NCBI GenBank assembly: GCA_023053545.1
Contig: JAKZAN010000005.1
Span: forward strand, 6,076,001 to 6,140,000
DNA from: Lepidurus packardi
Taxonomy: Eukaryota > Arthropoda > Branchiopoda > Notostraca > Triopsidae
Length of the DNA stretch: 64,000 bases
Direction of reading: 5' to 3'
Numbering within the stretch: the first letter of the stretch is position 1; every line of letters begins with the position of its first letter. Positions 20,520 to 33,200 of the stretch are shown here, piece by piece. The notes under the pieces are model-generated. The model had not been told where the DNA came from. It saw only the letters and a program-made list of their open reading frames with translations, and ran no database searches. A program made the position numbers and the translations under genes.

Positions 20520-22648
20520 ATGACTATTTTGCCCAAGAAGAAGACGACGCAGCCTCGAAATGAGGTGGAAACTGCGTCTGAAAGTAGTACCCATCATAGT
20601 CACAGTCACCCTTCCACTACACATCATAACCATCCACTTCCCTTGCCAGGAAACCAACATACGCAAGTATTACCATTCTGCATACTTTAGTAGATAGTTA
20701 AAGCTTAATTCTGTAAACATTCTAGGCTCAGAACTCACCCCCACACTGGCAAAGTACAAGCAATACCAGACCTCCTGAGGATAAAAGAGCTGCTCATTCT
20801 AACCACGAATTCGAGTTTGACCCTTTAGACAATGGCCCCAGCCAATCTAAAAGACGTATGAGAGCTAGTCCCCACCGTTCAGTGCGTTCTAAGCATCGAG
20901 AACGTTCAGTACCCACGCCTGCAGTTGCTAGTACTTCTGCTAGCGTAGCTTCCCCTCCTGCGAGTCTCTCTTTCAGCCCAGGACCCATCGCCAACCCAGC
21001 CGCTCCTGTTCCATCTGTTCCTGGTCCTTCTGCCTCCTTACCAGCAGCTCCTGAAGGAGAAGAAGACGGCAGTGGTTACAACAGTGGAGATGAATATGGC
21101 GAAGGTCGGTTTAAAGCCACATCTAGGCTAAGCGACGAAGAATGGGTCGAGGTTAGTTTTTAAATGCCATTTAACTGTCAAACAGCTCTGTGGATCCTTA
21201 CATAATTCTTTTATTTTGGATCTTTATTATAGAAAGAGCGCTTATTCGAGAAAAAGCTACGCAAACGGGGTTTGGTTATCAAACCCATGGGAGAAGACGG
21301 AGCCTGTCTATTTAGGGCAGTAGCGGATCAGATTTACGGCGATCAGGACATGCATAGTGTAGTTCGCAAGCACTGTATGGATTACATCGTAAGTTCAGTT
21401 GTATCTACGTAGGTTTTGAAAAGTAATAACTTTTTCTGGTATTTTTTAGGCTGCCAATAGTGATTATTTCTCACAGTATCTGACGGAAGATGTAGCTTCC
21501 TACGTGAGTCGTAAACGCCGCGACAATGTCCATGGAAACCACATTGAAATGCAAGCCATGTGCGAAATGTATAATAGACCTGTCGAAGTCTTTTGCTATT
21601 CTTCAGGTGTGATATTTTTTTACTTTTAAGATTGTTTTCCACTGCTTGTAATATTGGTATCTGTCTTTTTAGAACCAGCCAATGTGTTTTACAGTGGGAC
21701 GGGTAATGATAACGAGCCTATTCGCTTGTCGTACCATCGGTGTATGCATTACAACTCATTAGTGGATCCGTATAAAGCCACTGTGGGCGTGGGCTTGGGT
21801 TTGCCTGGATTGGTACCTGGGGCTGCTGATAAATCGCTTCTTAATTCGGCCATCAACCAAAGCGAAGAACTACACATTGAGCAAGCCATGCTGGAAGACA
21901 AGCTCAAAGCCACGGACTGGGAGGCTACGAATGAGGCCATTGAGGAGCAAATTGCCCGGGAATCATACTTGGATTGGCTACGGGAAAACGAAAGGCGAGG
22001 CAGACAGGTGAAAAAAATCAAAACTAAACCCTTAAAAACTCTTTTAAAATTTTATTGTTTTTATAGAGACCAAGCACAGCTTCCTGCAGCGCAACAATTA
22101 CGTCTGGGGAGCTCCGTTCGCCCAGGTCACGTGCTCCAGGCTCAGGCAACAATTCTCCGTTGCCGCTAACTGATTCGCCTTTGCCAGGAACGTTTTCCTC
22201 TTCACGAAACAGTCCAAAAGCTGACGGTTTGAAGAAATCATCCTACTCGCACTCCCCACAACCTCAGGCAAGTGGTTCGAGTGCGTCTGGGTCTAGTTTT
22301 TCGTCCCACAACGGACCTGGTACCAGCCAAGCTGAGAATTTGAGTGTAGCTGGACCCTCGAACCAAGATTGCGGTCTGGGACCTGATTTTCGGCTGTCCG
22401 AAACGGCATCATTCATGGGAAAATTACCTCCTGCTCTTTTTGGTATTTACTTTTTGTTGTTCAATATTTTATCTGTTTGTTAATTGTCGAATTTCTGCAC
22501 AGGTTTAAGTGAGTGGGAAGACGCTGGTATTCTGGCACAAGTATTGGCGGCATCCCAACAGGAATATCTAGATAGTTTGAAAAAGAGTAGAGAAGAAACA
22601 GCGGAAGAAACACCAGTTTCGACAGAGGAAAATGTTGACTTGGCATAA
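20520..22648 (+). CDS. OTUD5: OTUD5 (DUBA) deubiquitinase
   Basis: Seven coding exons (20520-20666, 20726-21151, 21233-21388, 21450-21606, 21673-22007, 22067-22442, 22503-22648) splice in frame to 580 aa (human about 571). The start MTILPKKK is identical to the vertebrate N-terminus. A low-complexity region contains GYNSGDEY, the block around the activating phosphoserine in human OTUD5. The OTU domain has catalytic D213 and C216 in DGACLFRAV and the His in the HYNS motif (about residue 321). The family's post-OTU helix ([14 protein letters not shown]) is present. The C-terminus [17 protein letters not shown] is the ubiquitin-interacting motif. In this family the enzyme cleaves K48/K63 chains on immune and chromatin regulators. 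Confidence 0.96.
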
Positions 22649-24288
22649 AAAGCCAGTGTGTAAAAGTTTGTATTCGTAGATTTTGTTCTTTGAAGTTCTT
22701 TAAAGCTGTAAAAGAAAGTGATGGTTTCTTTCGGGGTTGAGTTTGTTGCTGTAAATGAGAGATTATTTTTTTTGGAGGCGCATTTGCGGACTAACTGCTT
22801 TTTTCCAGTTAATTTTCATGAGAGATATTAGGTGCCTTTTATATTTAGTTTGTGATGTAAAGTAAAAAGTATGCGATAGATGTTTGCGAATGTTTTCAAA
22901 ATGGAGTGTTAAAAGCCAGCGAATTGGCCAAGGTTTATACGTTGTCTAGGTTTAATTGTATGTGTCGTTTCTTATTAAATTTTTTCTTCCAACAGTTTTA
23001 AGTCCTTTCTACCGTCTGTGCTGGTATAACATGATTGAGAAAGTACTATTCGTGGTGGTGACTGACCAACTTGATTCTGCTTTGTTTATTTCTTGTTCGT
23101 TCTTTAACTTAAAGAACAAAAAAGAAATAAAATGTGTAAATTTCTCACGAAAGTCTTACGAGTTGTAGTTATTTAAAGCTTAAATAACTAAAACTCGTAA
23201 GACTTGTCTTCGCAGTGTTTAAAATTTCATGATTTAAATTTCGCTTGGTTAGCGAACGCTAGATAACGCTACGGGTCCAGGATTTTGTTATTGTTAGCGC
23301 CGCGATGCGGACTTTCATTGAAACCAGGGTGAGGGCAGACGTGCAGGTTCACGTTCAGCGGACGTTGGCTCCGCCAGTTTCCGGTTAATTTTGTGCTTGT
23401 GAAGGTGTGCCTGGATCTTACCAAGAACAAAGATCCACATGAAGGCAGGCAGTTTAGGTCACAGGCCTATTCCCAGGCTTGGATATTAGTGTACGTCCAT
23501 CTTCTAAATTCTTTTTGGTAAGCAATTAATTGACACACAAAAGCGCGTTTTCTATTTTTCTTCATCGACGTCCTGGTTTAGTGCTTTTGCTTTGTGTGTG
23601 TTGTGTCAGCGAGAAGCTTGGCTGGGGCTAGTCTAGCCCTGAACCTAGATTAGCAGAGACGGCCCTAGGGAGAAAAACTAGCCTCCTCTTGTAGAAGCCT
23701 GCAGCTTGGTGTGGTAAAGCCAAAGCACAAGGTCCCTTTGTGTCAAAATCCTTGGCGTGGTGGTTCCCCAAATCGTTTACTCGCTACTTCTCAACTCCTC
23801 CTTAAACTTTTTAAATTCACTACATATAAATTAACCCGTCCCTTACTTAGTCAGACAAAATGAAATCTGCCTGAAAGAATTCGAGCTTAGGAAGCGTTAA
23901 TTAGACATGTGGGTTGGAGTGGTTTGTGAATGATTATGGCTTTTACTTATGGCGTCTTTTTTGTGTCTTTCTCTCACAAGTTTAGGCTTTGTTTGGAGGT
24001 AACCGGAGCCAAGGAAGTTGTGTGGCACTTTGTCAACTGGCAGTGAGAGTATACGTCACTTTCATTAGCGCGTACGTCTACGAAGAAAACATCCAAAGAA
24101 ATCGTATTTTTTTGCTCGCCTCGCCTTGTATTCTCTGACCCCAACCATGTTATTCTGGAGTGCATCGACATCTTGGACTGGGTGAACGAGAGTATTGAGC
24201 AGCGAAACAAGAATCCTTTCCACCTTTTTAGGGGGTTGGAAAACGAGGATACAAACCTCCCATTTTTGAGGGAGTTCGGGGTTGGGCG
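22649..24288. other. OTUD5 3' UTR, hairpin and DYRK 5' region
   Basis: OTUD5 3' UTR probably ends near an AATAAA at about 23126. A near-perfect hairpin follows (23151-23205). The rest, to the DYRK start, shows no coding exon and presumably includes DYRK 5' UTR and promoter. Confidence 0.5.
23151..23205. repeat. 55-nt near-perfect hairpin downstream of OTUD5
   Basis: The arms are 26 bp with a single mismatch (left begins AAGTCTTACGAGTTGTAGTT) around a centre AAGCTT. It lies about 25 nt after an AATAAA signal and 0.5 kb past the OTUD5 stop. It could act as RNA structure, a small-RNA precursor or a remnant of a palindromic element. Confidence 0.85.
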
Positions 24289-27200
24289 ATGTCGCTGGGT
24301 TATTACATGACCACTCGTTGGGGAGGGCTTGCCACAGCAGACACGCTAAATAACGTAGGAGTGGGCCTCGTGTACGAAGAACAACCCAATCCGTTCCATC
24401 AATACTCGTTACCTTACAATCCACCAGCCCAATTGTCTTTACCGGTCGCATCCTCGGCCGTCAACTTTAACCCGGCTGTTCCGAACCCTTTTTCCTCCCT
24501 AGACCTGAGTTTAGGCCTCGGCTTGGATCATCTGGCCCGTCTGGCCACGCCTCCGCAGTACTTTGAAGACTTTAACGGCCTCAAAGCCTTGAATCAAGTC
24601 CAGCTTCCGCCTCCGAACGCCTTGGGGCCGGCTCTGGGGCTGGGTATGCTCGGTGTGGACGAGTCGATGGTGTGGCAATCTCGTTTACCGGTTGCCATAG
24701 GACCCTCCACGTCCGTACAGACGCTCGACGCCTCCGCCTTTGTCAATCTCGCGTCGTCCGTTCGCAGCGCCAGCTCTAACGTCCAGGAAATGCCCAGCGA
24801 TAGTCCGCCTTCGTTAGGGAAGGGCGGGGCCAACGCTGTGACCATGACGAACGGCTCTACAGCGGCCAGTAATGGCGGAGGAAACGCCCCTGGCACGACT
24901 GGTACCGGCACAGCGGTCAGTCAAGCGAAACTCAAGTCGAAACCGCGGAGTCCTGAGGACGTCCTCAAGTTCTTCAGCAACATCCTCACGCCGTACGAGT
25001 GCCAGGAGATTCTGAGCTACCCCGCGGTGTATTTCGTCGGGACGATGAGCAAGAAACGCCCCTGTGCGACTCACAATTCTGGCTTCGATGATGAGCAAGA
25101 CTCGTACATTCACGTGGCGCACGACCACGTGGCGTATCGCTACGAAGTGCTCAAAGTGATTGGCAAGGGAAGTTTTGGACAAGTGGTCAAAGCCTATGAC
25201 CACAAGAACCATATGCACGTGGCGTTGAAGATGGTGCGCAATCAGCCACGATTTCATCGGCAAGCGCAGGAGGAAATTAAGATCCTGGAACATTTGAAGA
25301 AGCAGGATAAAGAGAACAAGTACAATGTGATCCACTCACATGATTGCTTTATTTTCAGGAACCATGTGTGCATCACTTTTGAACTCCTATCTATCAACTT
25401 GTACGAACTCATTAAGAAAAATAAGTTCCAAGGCTTCAGCCTCCAGTTGGTGCGCAAATTTGCTCACTCCTTGCTCCAGTGTCTGGACGCGCTTTCACGC
25501 AATCGGATAATCCACTGTGATATGAAGCCGGAGAATGTCCTTCTCAAGCAGCAAGGCAGAAGTGGAATTAAGGTGAGTTTTTCGTTTTCTTTTCGAAAAA
25601 GGCATATTCCTGCTTTATATATTCCAAATGTTTCTACTATATTCCTAGGCTTTTTAGTGATATTAGCAGGTCATAATGAGTACTGCGGTAGATATTTTGT
25701 TTTCCATATTAGGGAAAAAAAGAAACGGGGAGTTTTACAAATAATATCCTGGATTTCTTTTACCGTGTAAAATATATTAAGCCAAGATTTAGAGCTTCCA
25801 AGGAACAAAATGGTACTTCAAACAAGAAATTCCAGTAATTAGTACTTAATTGGCGTGTTTTCATTGCGTGGAAATTTGATGTATGACGGTACAATAAGAA
25901 ACTGAGAAAAATTAGAACGTATTGAATTAATGTATCTAGCTAACGGTGGGTTTACTTCAAACCTAAGCCTTAATTAGTCGTTAATTAATACCACGCTTTG
26001 GATTATTCTTCCTGTACAAAATAAGGGTGTCTGTAATGACAATCGCCTCTTCAACGTTACAGTCCTCCCAACATAAAATGAGTCAGCTCAGTTAAAAATT
26101 TTCGAGCGTTCGCATGAAGGGATTGATGAATCTCGCATGTTCTTGTTCTCCATGGGAGTTTACGGCCTAGTTCCAATAGTATTGGAAAGAAATTGATTAA
26201 CTTTAACCTGAACCTGTATTAAACTAGTTAATCTTAGTCTGCTTGGTTTCGATCAATCTTATACTAATGTAATGAATATTGAAACAATAATTTAAATATT
26301 CAATAATAAGTCAAGATTTCATGTAGATACATATTGTAATACTATTGAGTAAAACTCTGAATTAGTGGAGAAGTTATTTTTCGAGAATTTATGGGTACAG
26401 TGAAAAAAAAGCCGAAGAAAGATTTGTCCTACATAAATTCCAACTTTGTGTCGCACTCTTGCGACATCTATGTTTACTTGTTTAGAAAATACAACGCTTA
26501 TCTAATTGGTGTCAAGTGTCCGTTCCGAGGCGAACCTAACGCTTGTTTACTGGAAATTTCACTACTCAAATAGGCCAAGAATGTTCGCTGTGGAATTTTC
26601 TTGCTAGAAAACGCAACCTTTGAAATTGACGCCCGAGTTATTAGATCACACATCAAATTTTTATGACCTTTTCTTATAAATAAAATCTTCCATTGTCTTT
26701 TGTACCCTTTACTTTTGTGGCACGCTTAGTCACCAAAAAAGCCGTGCACAATTAGTCATTGGTTCAGGTTGGGAAAACTAACGTTCGTGGAGTTTATGCA
26801 AGAACGAATTTGTTTTTGTGCTTTATTTTTTAGTTGTAACTTTTTTTTAAACAAGAAATGTAACGAAGGAGTAATTTATCTGTTTTGTGCTTTATTTTTT
26901 AGTTGTAACTTTTGAAAACTTTTTTTTTTACAAAAAAAATTAACAAGGAATAATTTAAAGACGGGGGAAGCCACAGTAAAACGAGACTAGACAACCTTTT
27001 GCAGACAAAGGGCAGGAAATACCGTTTTATGTTCATAGAGGGGTCAGTTTAAAATACTATAGTGGTGTAGTGCGACCTAGTTATAATAAAGTAGACTTAA
27101 AATTTCAAAAAAATAGCGAGTGTTAGGTCGTGTATAGACTGTCCAGAGTTTCTGAGAAGCAGGTGATGGGCACTGAACTCCAGTAAGTGTGTAAGAGAGG

Positions 27201-30200
27201 TTAGGAAGAACAGAAAGAGCGAGTAGGTGTGTAAAAGGGCAAGTGAATTGCACTGCAGTGGGAAATTTGCATTGGGAAATGCCCCTCCAGAGTTCCGCTA
27301 ACTGTTGCGGGCCAGGCAAGGTTATCTACGATGTCTGCATTGCTACAATTGATGTCTCCGAGTTCACTAAGTCTTTCGTTCTTGGCTGTGGGAAGTTTTA
27401 GAGGGGCCGCAAAAATTTGTTTTTCAAATTTTGAAAAGTGTTCTGTGTTCCTAAGTTTTCGTAAAGAAATATACTTGGAGAACAGAAGTTTATGGCCAAT
27501 AGGAGGGTACGGGTTTGTTCATTGTTGAAAAAGAACTGGTTTAGAAAAGGTAAAGGGGGTTCACCGAAAAGGCAACAAAGAGAGATTTGTGCTTCAGGGA
27601 GAAATGTAAGATGGTTCGAACCTGAAACGTTTTCGAACCCCGGTTTTAGGAAGGGGGGAGTTTAGGCCTCTTAGGGGAATGGGGTTTGATTGGGGATTTC
27701 TTGAAAGAAGAAGGGGGTGGGTGAAAGGTTTCTTCTTGGGACGTTTGACCTCGGACTTTTCTTCCAGATTGTTGACCTCGGAGGGTGAAAAGAGCTTTGG
27801 GGTGGAGCTTAAAGGGATTTAAAACCAGGTCACAATCATATGGGAAATTTCCTGGTAATGAGTATCTACGTAGAAACACTCTTTTTATATGTTGTGTAGT
27901 CATATCGGTGTTTAGTGGAATACATACCATGACTTGTGACGTCTTCTCGTATTTCTTCTATTTTTAAGGAATTTTCTTCTGTTTTTTTACGAATTTAAAG
28001 ATTGACGAGATAGGATCTTATTTTTTATTCAACTTCAGAGAGTTTATGGTTATGCTTATCCGGGTTGCGGATGTAAACCAGTTCGAACGTCAATCATTGT
28101 GGAAGAATGTTGGACGTTTGAACGTTTAGCAAGCTGAACGTTTAACGTGCTGGTGCCTTTTTGGTGATTTTTAGAATTAGTTTTATAAATTGTTTCTTAA
28201 TGTCCTACCATGTGTTGCCATGAAGGTCGCAAGCCTGATGATTGCGCCGAATTTGGGTAATCATAGTAGGTAGACAAGGTCTTCTTGTGGGATTACATAG
28301 CCATTTTTTTATTACAAAAAGAAAGAAAAAAGGTTGAAATATCTTCTTTTTATACATATTTTATTTTGGGTACTTTTTGTACGAGGAGAGATTGCGGCTG
28401 TTTGTCATTGGCCTCCTTCATTACCGCAATTACTTAGATTGAGGAGAAACTGTCGTTTCAGATTCAAGGTTGAGGTTTTTGAGGACGTAAGCATTTGAGA
28501 AAAGACGAGGTTGACTGGACCCAGAAGGTTAAACCTTGACGGGCCAATTTACGCGAGTTATTAAATGCACCTGGGTGTTAATGAGACGATATTTAAGTCA
28601 AAAGTTGGACAACTTCATTTTTAGTGCTGGTTACAGCTAGTGACGAAAAGTCGGCGAACGGTGGGTGCTTCATTACTGGGAAATTTGAAATTCGCGTGTG
28701 TTGTCTAATGTTAGGGGGAGGGGATTAGACGCTTTAAGAATACACCATGATGTCGAATTTGGGTCAGAAACTTGGTCTGGTATCCTCCTTGCCTTGCTCT
28801 GTTTGATTTTTCTGGTGTATTTCTGATGAATTTAAAGGTTTTCATTTTGGGTGAAAAGTAATCATAATAAAATGAAATGATTTTAGTAAGGTATTTTAGG
28901 AAGATAAGGTCGTTCGGCCAAGCGGGGAAATTTAATGGGTGTAGAAGTACAAATTATTGGGAATTATCCTAAAAACGTTTTTTCCGGTTCCCTGTTTTGA
29001 TGTTCAGAAAAAGTTTCGGGATGTTGAATAGAGTTTTGGTGGTGGCGTCGCGACGCCGACGGCGATGTTGACGTTCTTCGTATTGATGTTCTCTTTCTCT
29101 TGTCTTCTCTTCCTTTTCCTTCTCGGTTCCTTTTTCGTATTCCTGCTTCTCTCATCCTATCCGATCCCATATGCTGCACGCTTCTTGTGCTTCCTTTTGG
29201 CGTGCTCATCCCATCGATCGTGTTGCTGCTGCTGCTGCAGCGTCGCACCAGCGTCTTTTCCCACCGTAATTGGAGTTGGCTTTCAAATAGAGAAGCATCT
29301 CGGCGAAGAACTTGGTGAATACCTTTAGCTGTCAAGGAAATATTCATAGACTTTAAAGGAAAAAAACGATTAAGATTCAAATTTTCCCCAAATGCTCGTG
29401 ACGACAAATACAGAAACCGAACCGATTCTCTTGTGAAAATTAATAACTTGCACTTGAAAATTAATTACTTGCACGAGAGTAAAGGACTACAAAGTTTGGT
29501 AAAAAAGCAATATTACAGGTCTGAAGAGCTTATTTTATGGATTTGCCAATAAAATTCAAGAAATTTACAGCATTAAGGCTCCCATATACCTTAGCTCGGT
29601 ATAGGTGGTTAGCATGGGAAATTTCAGAACAACTTTTTGAGAAAACCAGTACATTTCAAGAAAGAATTCGTCGACAGTAGGTTTGAACTTTCTAATATAT
29701 AGTGCACAACCAAGGCCAATTTTTCGAATGAGTAATAAATTAGCAGTATGCAAATAAAGTTTACAAGTATGAGAAATACGTTACCTGAAAATCTGTGTTC
29801 GGTTGTGCACTAGCTGCTAATAAAATAAAACTTGTTTTAGATTGCTTTCAAATCTGAGAACCGTTTTCGAGAAATCTTGTTCCGAAAGTTCGACGACATG
29901 ATTTGGGATATTGTGCTGCTACAGCAAACTATGGTGGCAAGTTGTTCTTTACAGAAGCAAAACAAGCGTAGAAACTTTGCCGGCAATTGGCTATATTTTT
30001 TTTTTTTTTTTTTGCTTACTTACGCAAGGCTTTCGCAAAACACCAACAAACGTCAGTGCCATCTGTGACTGTTACCCGTCAATAAACTAAAGTATACGGG
30101 AGCCTTACGGAAAGAAAACGATTAGGATTCAAATTTTCCGAAATGCTCGTGACGACAACTTAAGAAATCGAGTGAACTCTCTTTTGGAGATTAATTACTT

Positions 30201-33200
30201 AGACATCGAGAATGAAGGATTATACTTGGTATTAAATTGGAAAAAATGGGAGGACTATACATTTCTCCAAACGCTTTTCATAGGTAAAAAAGCAATATTG
30301 CAGGTCTAAAGAGCTTAATTTATGGATTTGTTGATGAAATTCAAGAAATTAACAGCATTACTAAGAAAAAGAAAAAGACGGTATTTTGGAGGCGAAAGTT
30401 TCTGGAAGTTGGTAGTGAGTTTCGGACTTCCTGCTAAAAATCTGAAAGAAAAGTTTTTCGCACCTATATGTGAAAGCAAAAACCATCCTAAGATCCGGCT
30501 ATTGCAGTTTTCATTGAAAAAATGCTACGCGAAAGAATACTCCCTACCCGGTTTTAAATGTACGTTTTTAATAATAAACTTTGGCAACAGGCCTATGCCT
30601 ATACGCCAATATAATTAAAAAAAAAAGAATACTCCTGCATTAATGTGACCTTTTTTCGTTTAGTTTTGTCATTAGACATTTTTAATTCCCCTGAGCCGAG
30701 AAATAGTTTGTTTATTTAAAAATTGCTTTGCAAATTTAGAAGTATCCTAGAAAGAACTGCTAGTAGAACCATCCGTGTCCGTTTCAAACACCAGATTGAG
30801 GATATTTGATAGTTGGACAGTTAAGAATCTGACTGTCCCGAGTCCATAACGTACATGTTGCATAAGTGGAGCATTAACGACAGTTTCTGATAAAAACTTG
30901 GCTGTACAACCTGAGTCACCAGACAGAAAGCGATAGTGGAGAGGTTCTAGGGATTGTTGCAGTTGTAACGTATGGGTTTTTCGGTCTAAAGGGAGTTGCC
31001 ATGCATGTTTGTGTGAACCCCATATACATTCACCGTAGCCATAGAAGGTTGTTCACCCGCCATTGGTTCCCTACCGAGCTGGCTATGGAGGGGAAATTTC
31101 TCTCCCTAGAATTTTTTTCTTTTTGTATAGAATGCCCATTTTCCCAACGATTCACTGGTCTAGTAGGAACAGACTTGGCTTGTAGGATCGTAGGAGTTGG
31201 TTCGTTCAACAAAAAAAAAATGTTTTGAGTACAACCCCAGCGTAGCACACACATGCAAATGAGGGGTGGACACAGATTACGTGTCGACCCCCCTACCCTA
31301 AAAAAGCCCCATATGGTCGGTGTGCTTTTTTTAGGGGCTTCGTAAATATCACTGGAACGTCATTCCTAATTTTCAGTTAATTACCTAAATTGACATTTAC
31401 GATTGTATTTTCTAGATATTCTTAATAGACAAAGCTCTCTCTATATTCGCCAAGAAATAGTTTGCCCCTCTATTAATGTCGAATAAAAATAACTGAAAAG
31501 TTAACCGTGTAGGAAACTATACAAGTAGAGTGTTTTTTTTATACAGAACGTTCATTTTAAAAAAAAAAAACTTTTTTAAATAAGCAGAAAAGTAAATTAA
31601 CTTCTGAGGAGCAATGGTGTACTTGACTGTAATTTATGCGGGTAGGTTATTCTTTTAGCTTGTATAAAAAGTTTCCATTTTGTAGAGGAAAGAAACCCGG
31701 ATGGGCAGTTAATTAGCCAGTTAATTCAAGGGTGATTATGGGGGTGTTAGGTCACATGCTCCATGCTATAATTTTTCCTGGTCACGAAGAAAAAAGTACG
31801 CGAAGTTCCTGTGGTGCATAAAACAGATTGACGTATTGTGTAGTCTGTTACTCGGTCGCGGAAGCGGCAGCCAACAACTTTATATTTAGCGCTTAAGTAC
31901 AAAAAGGACAAATCATTGGCACTATCTTTCTACATACTTCTCTTGCATTTTTTCACAGTTTTTCCAGTTTTTTTCTCACAAGCCTTGATATTTGGGTGCC
32001 AGGTATGTTCTGGCATCAAGTTAGGAGGAAGCTCTCGACCTGATAAGAAATGGATTGCCATAGGATTTGCTCGTCGGGTTTCGTAGTGGCATTCCAAGCA
32101 AGTAATGACGTCTTGCAAGAGTCTAAGCGAAAGTGAGATGGGGAAAATGATCCAAAACTGAGGTTGAACTGGTTAAAATATGTTTTTCTTTTTTGGGGGA
32201 AATAGGTCATTCATGGAGTATATTGATTGGTGTCTGGTGTTCGTGTATGGATTATGAGGAAAAGAAAGGGTAACTGACCCTTGCAGGTAAACTTGACCCT
32301 TTGCGATATTTTTCCCGTTGCAAACGGGTGACTTCTGATTGATCCCAGGGAAGTAAAAAGCTCCCAAGAATGGGATATTGTTAGCCGAGGGCTTTGTAGT
32401 AATGGAGTTGAATAATTTAGAGTACGAAAGGGCTATGGTATGGTAGGAATGGGTTTTTGGCGTGAAAGGTGGGGAGTGTTCGTTAGGATGTCGAGTCGGA
32501 GTCCAGTCGACTTTTTGTTTCCTTTTCGTGGTGGCAAAGCTAGGAGATATCCATTATTGGAGGGTCCGGAAGAGACGCTTTATTAGACCTTTACTTTTTT
32601 TAATTATTGAGGTCTTCAGAACGTTTTATTTTCATTGTTACGACTTCTAGAAGTTTTCTTACTAAAATTTTTCGTTGCCGTGTGGTGGGTTTCTTATTCA
32701 TTGTTGCTCAGGTTGTCCAAGTAGGTTTCTTACATAGAATATAGCATACGTACATGTTTTTCTTTTAAATTAAACGACGTAGGCTTTCGTCTGTTGTCGT
32801 GTATTGTATTCTTTGCTTCTCTGTTCGTTAATTCCATTCAGTTTAGTTGCGTACGTATATGTTATATTCTGTGGTTTCTTACGGCGTTTTTCATATTTGA
32901 AGTGTTTGAATCGGTGGAAGAAAGGATTTGTTTGCGCCACTTTGGTCACTTGAAGCCCCCGTAGCGAAAGTTAAGCGGTTCCTTTTTTTGCAGAAAGGGG
33001 AGTTTTCAGCCAACGTTTTTGCTGTCAGGGATGAAAACACGTGCAGATTTATCCCGTACTAAATCCCTTTTACGAGTTTTTAGGCAATTTTTTGGACTTG
33101 TAACGAACTTGTAGTTTTATTGAAAAGTAGAATATATTTGTTATCAGGGAGAAATATGCATTTTCGCGAGCTTCCCTTGTGGATTGTTTGTGAAAGAAAG

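Noticed and set aside
27646..27930. 94-aa minus ORF in the DYRK intron
   Set aside because: No domain, no splice context, composition driven by purine-rich intron DNA.
28964..29407. 147-aa basic minus-strand ORF in the DYRK intron
   Set aside because: Its first codon is not ATG, it overlaps one of the 0.22-kb repeats, it is low complexity (Arg/Ser) and it resembles no family.
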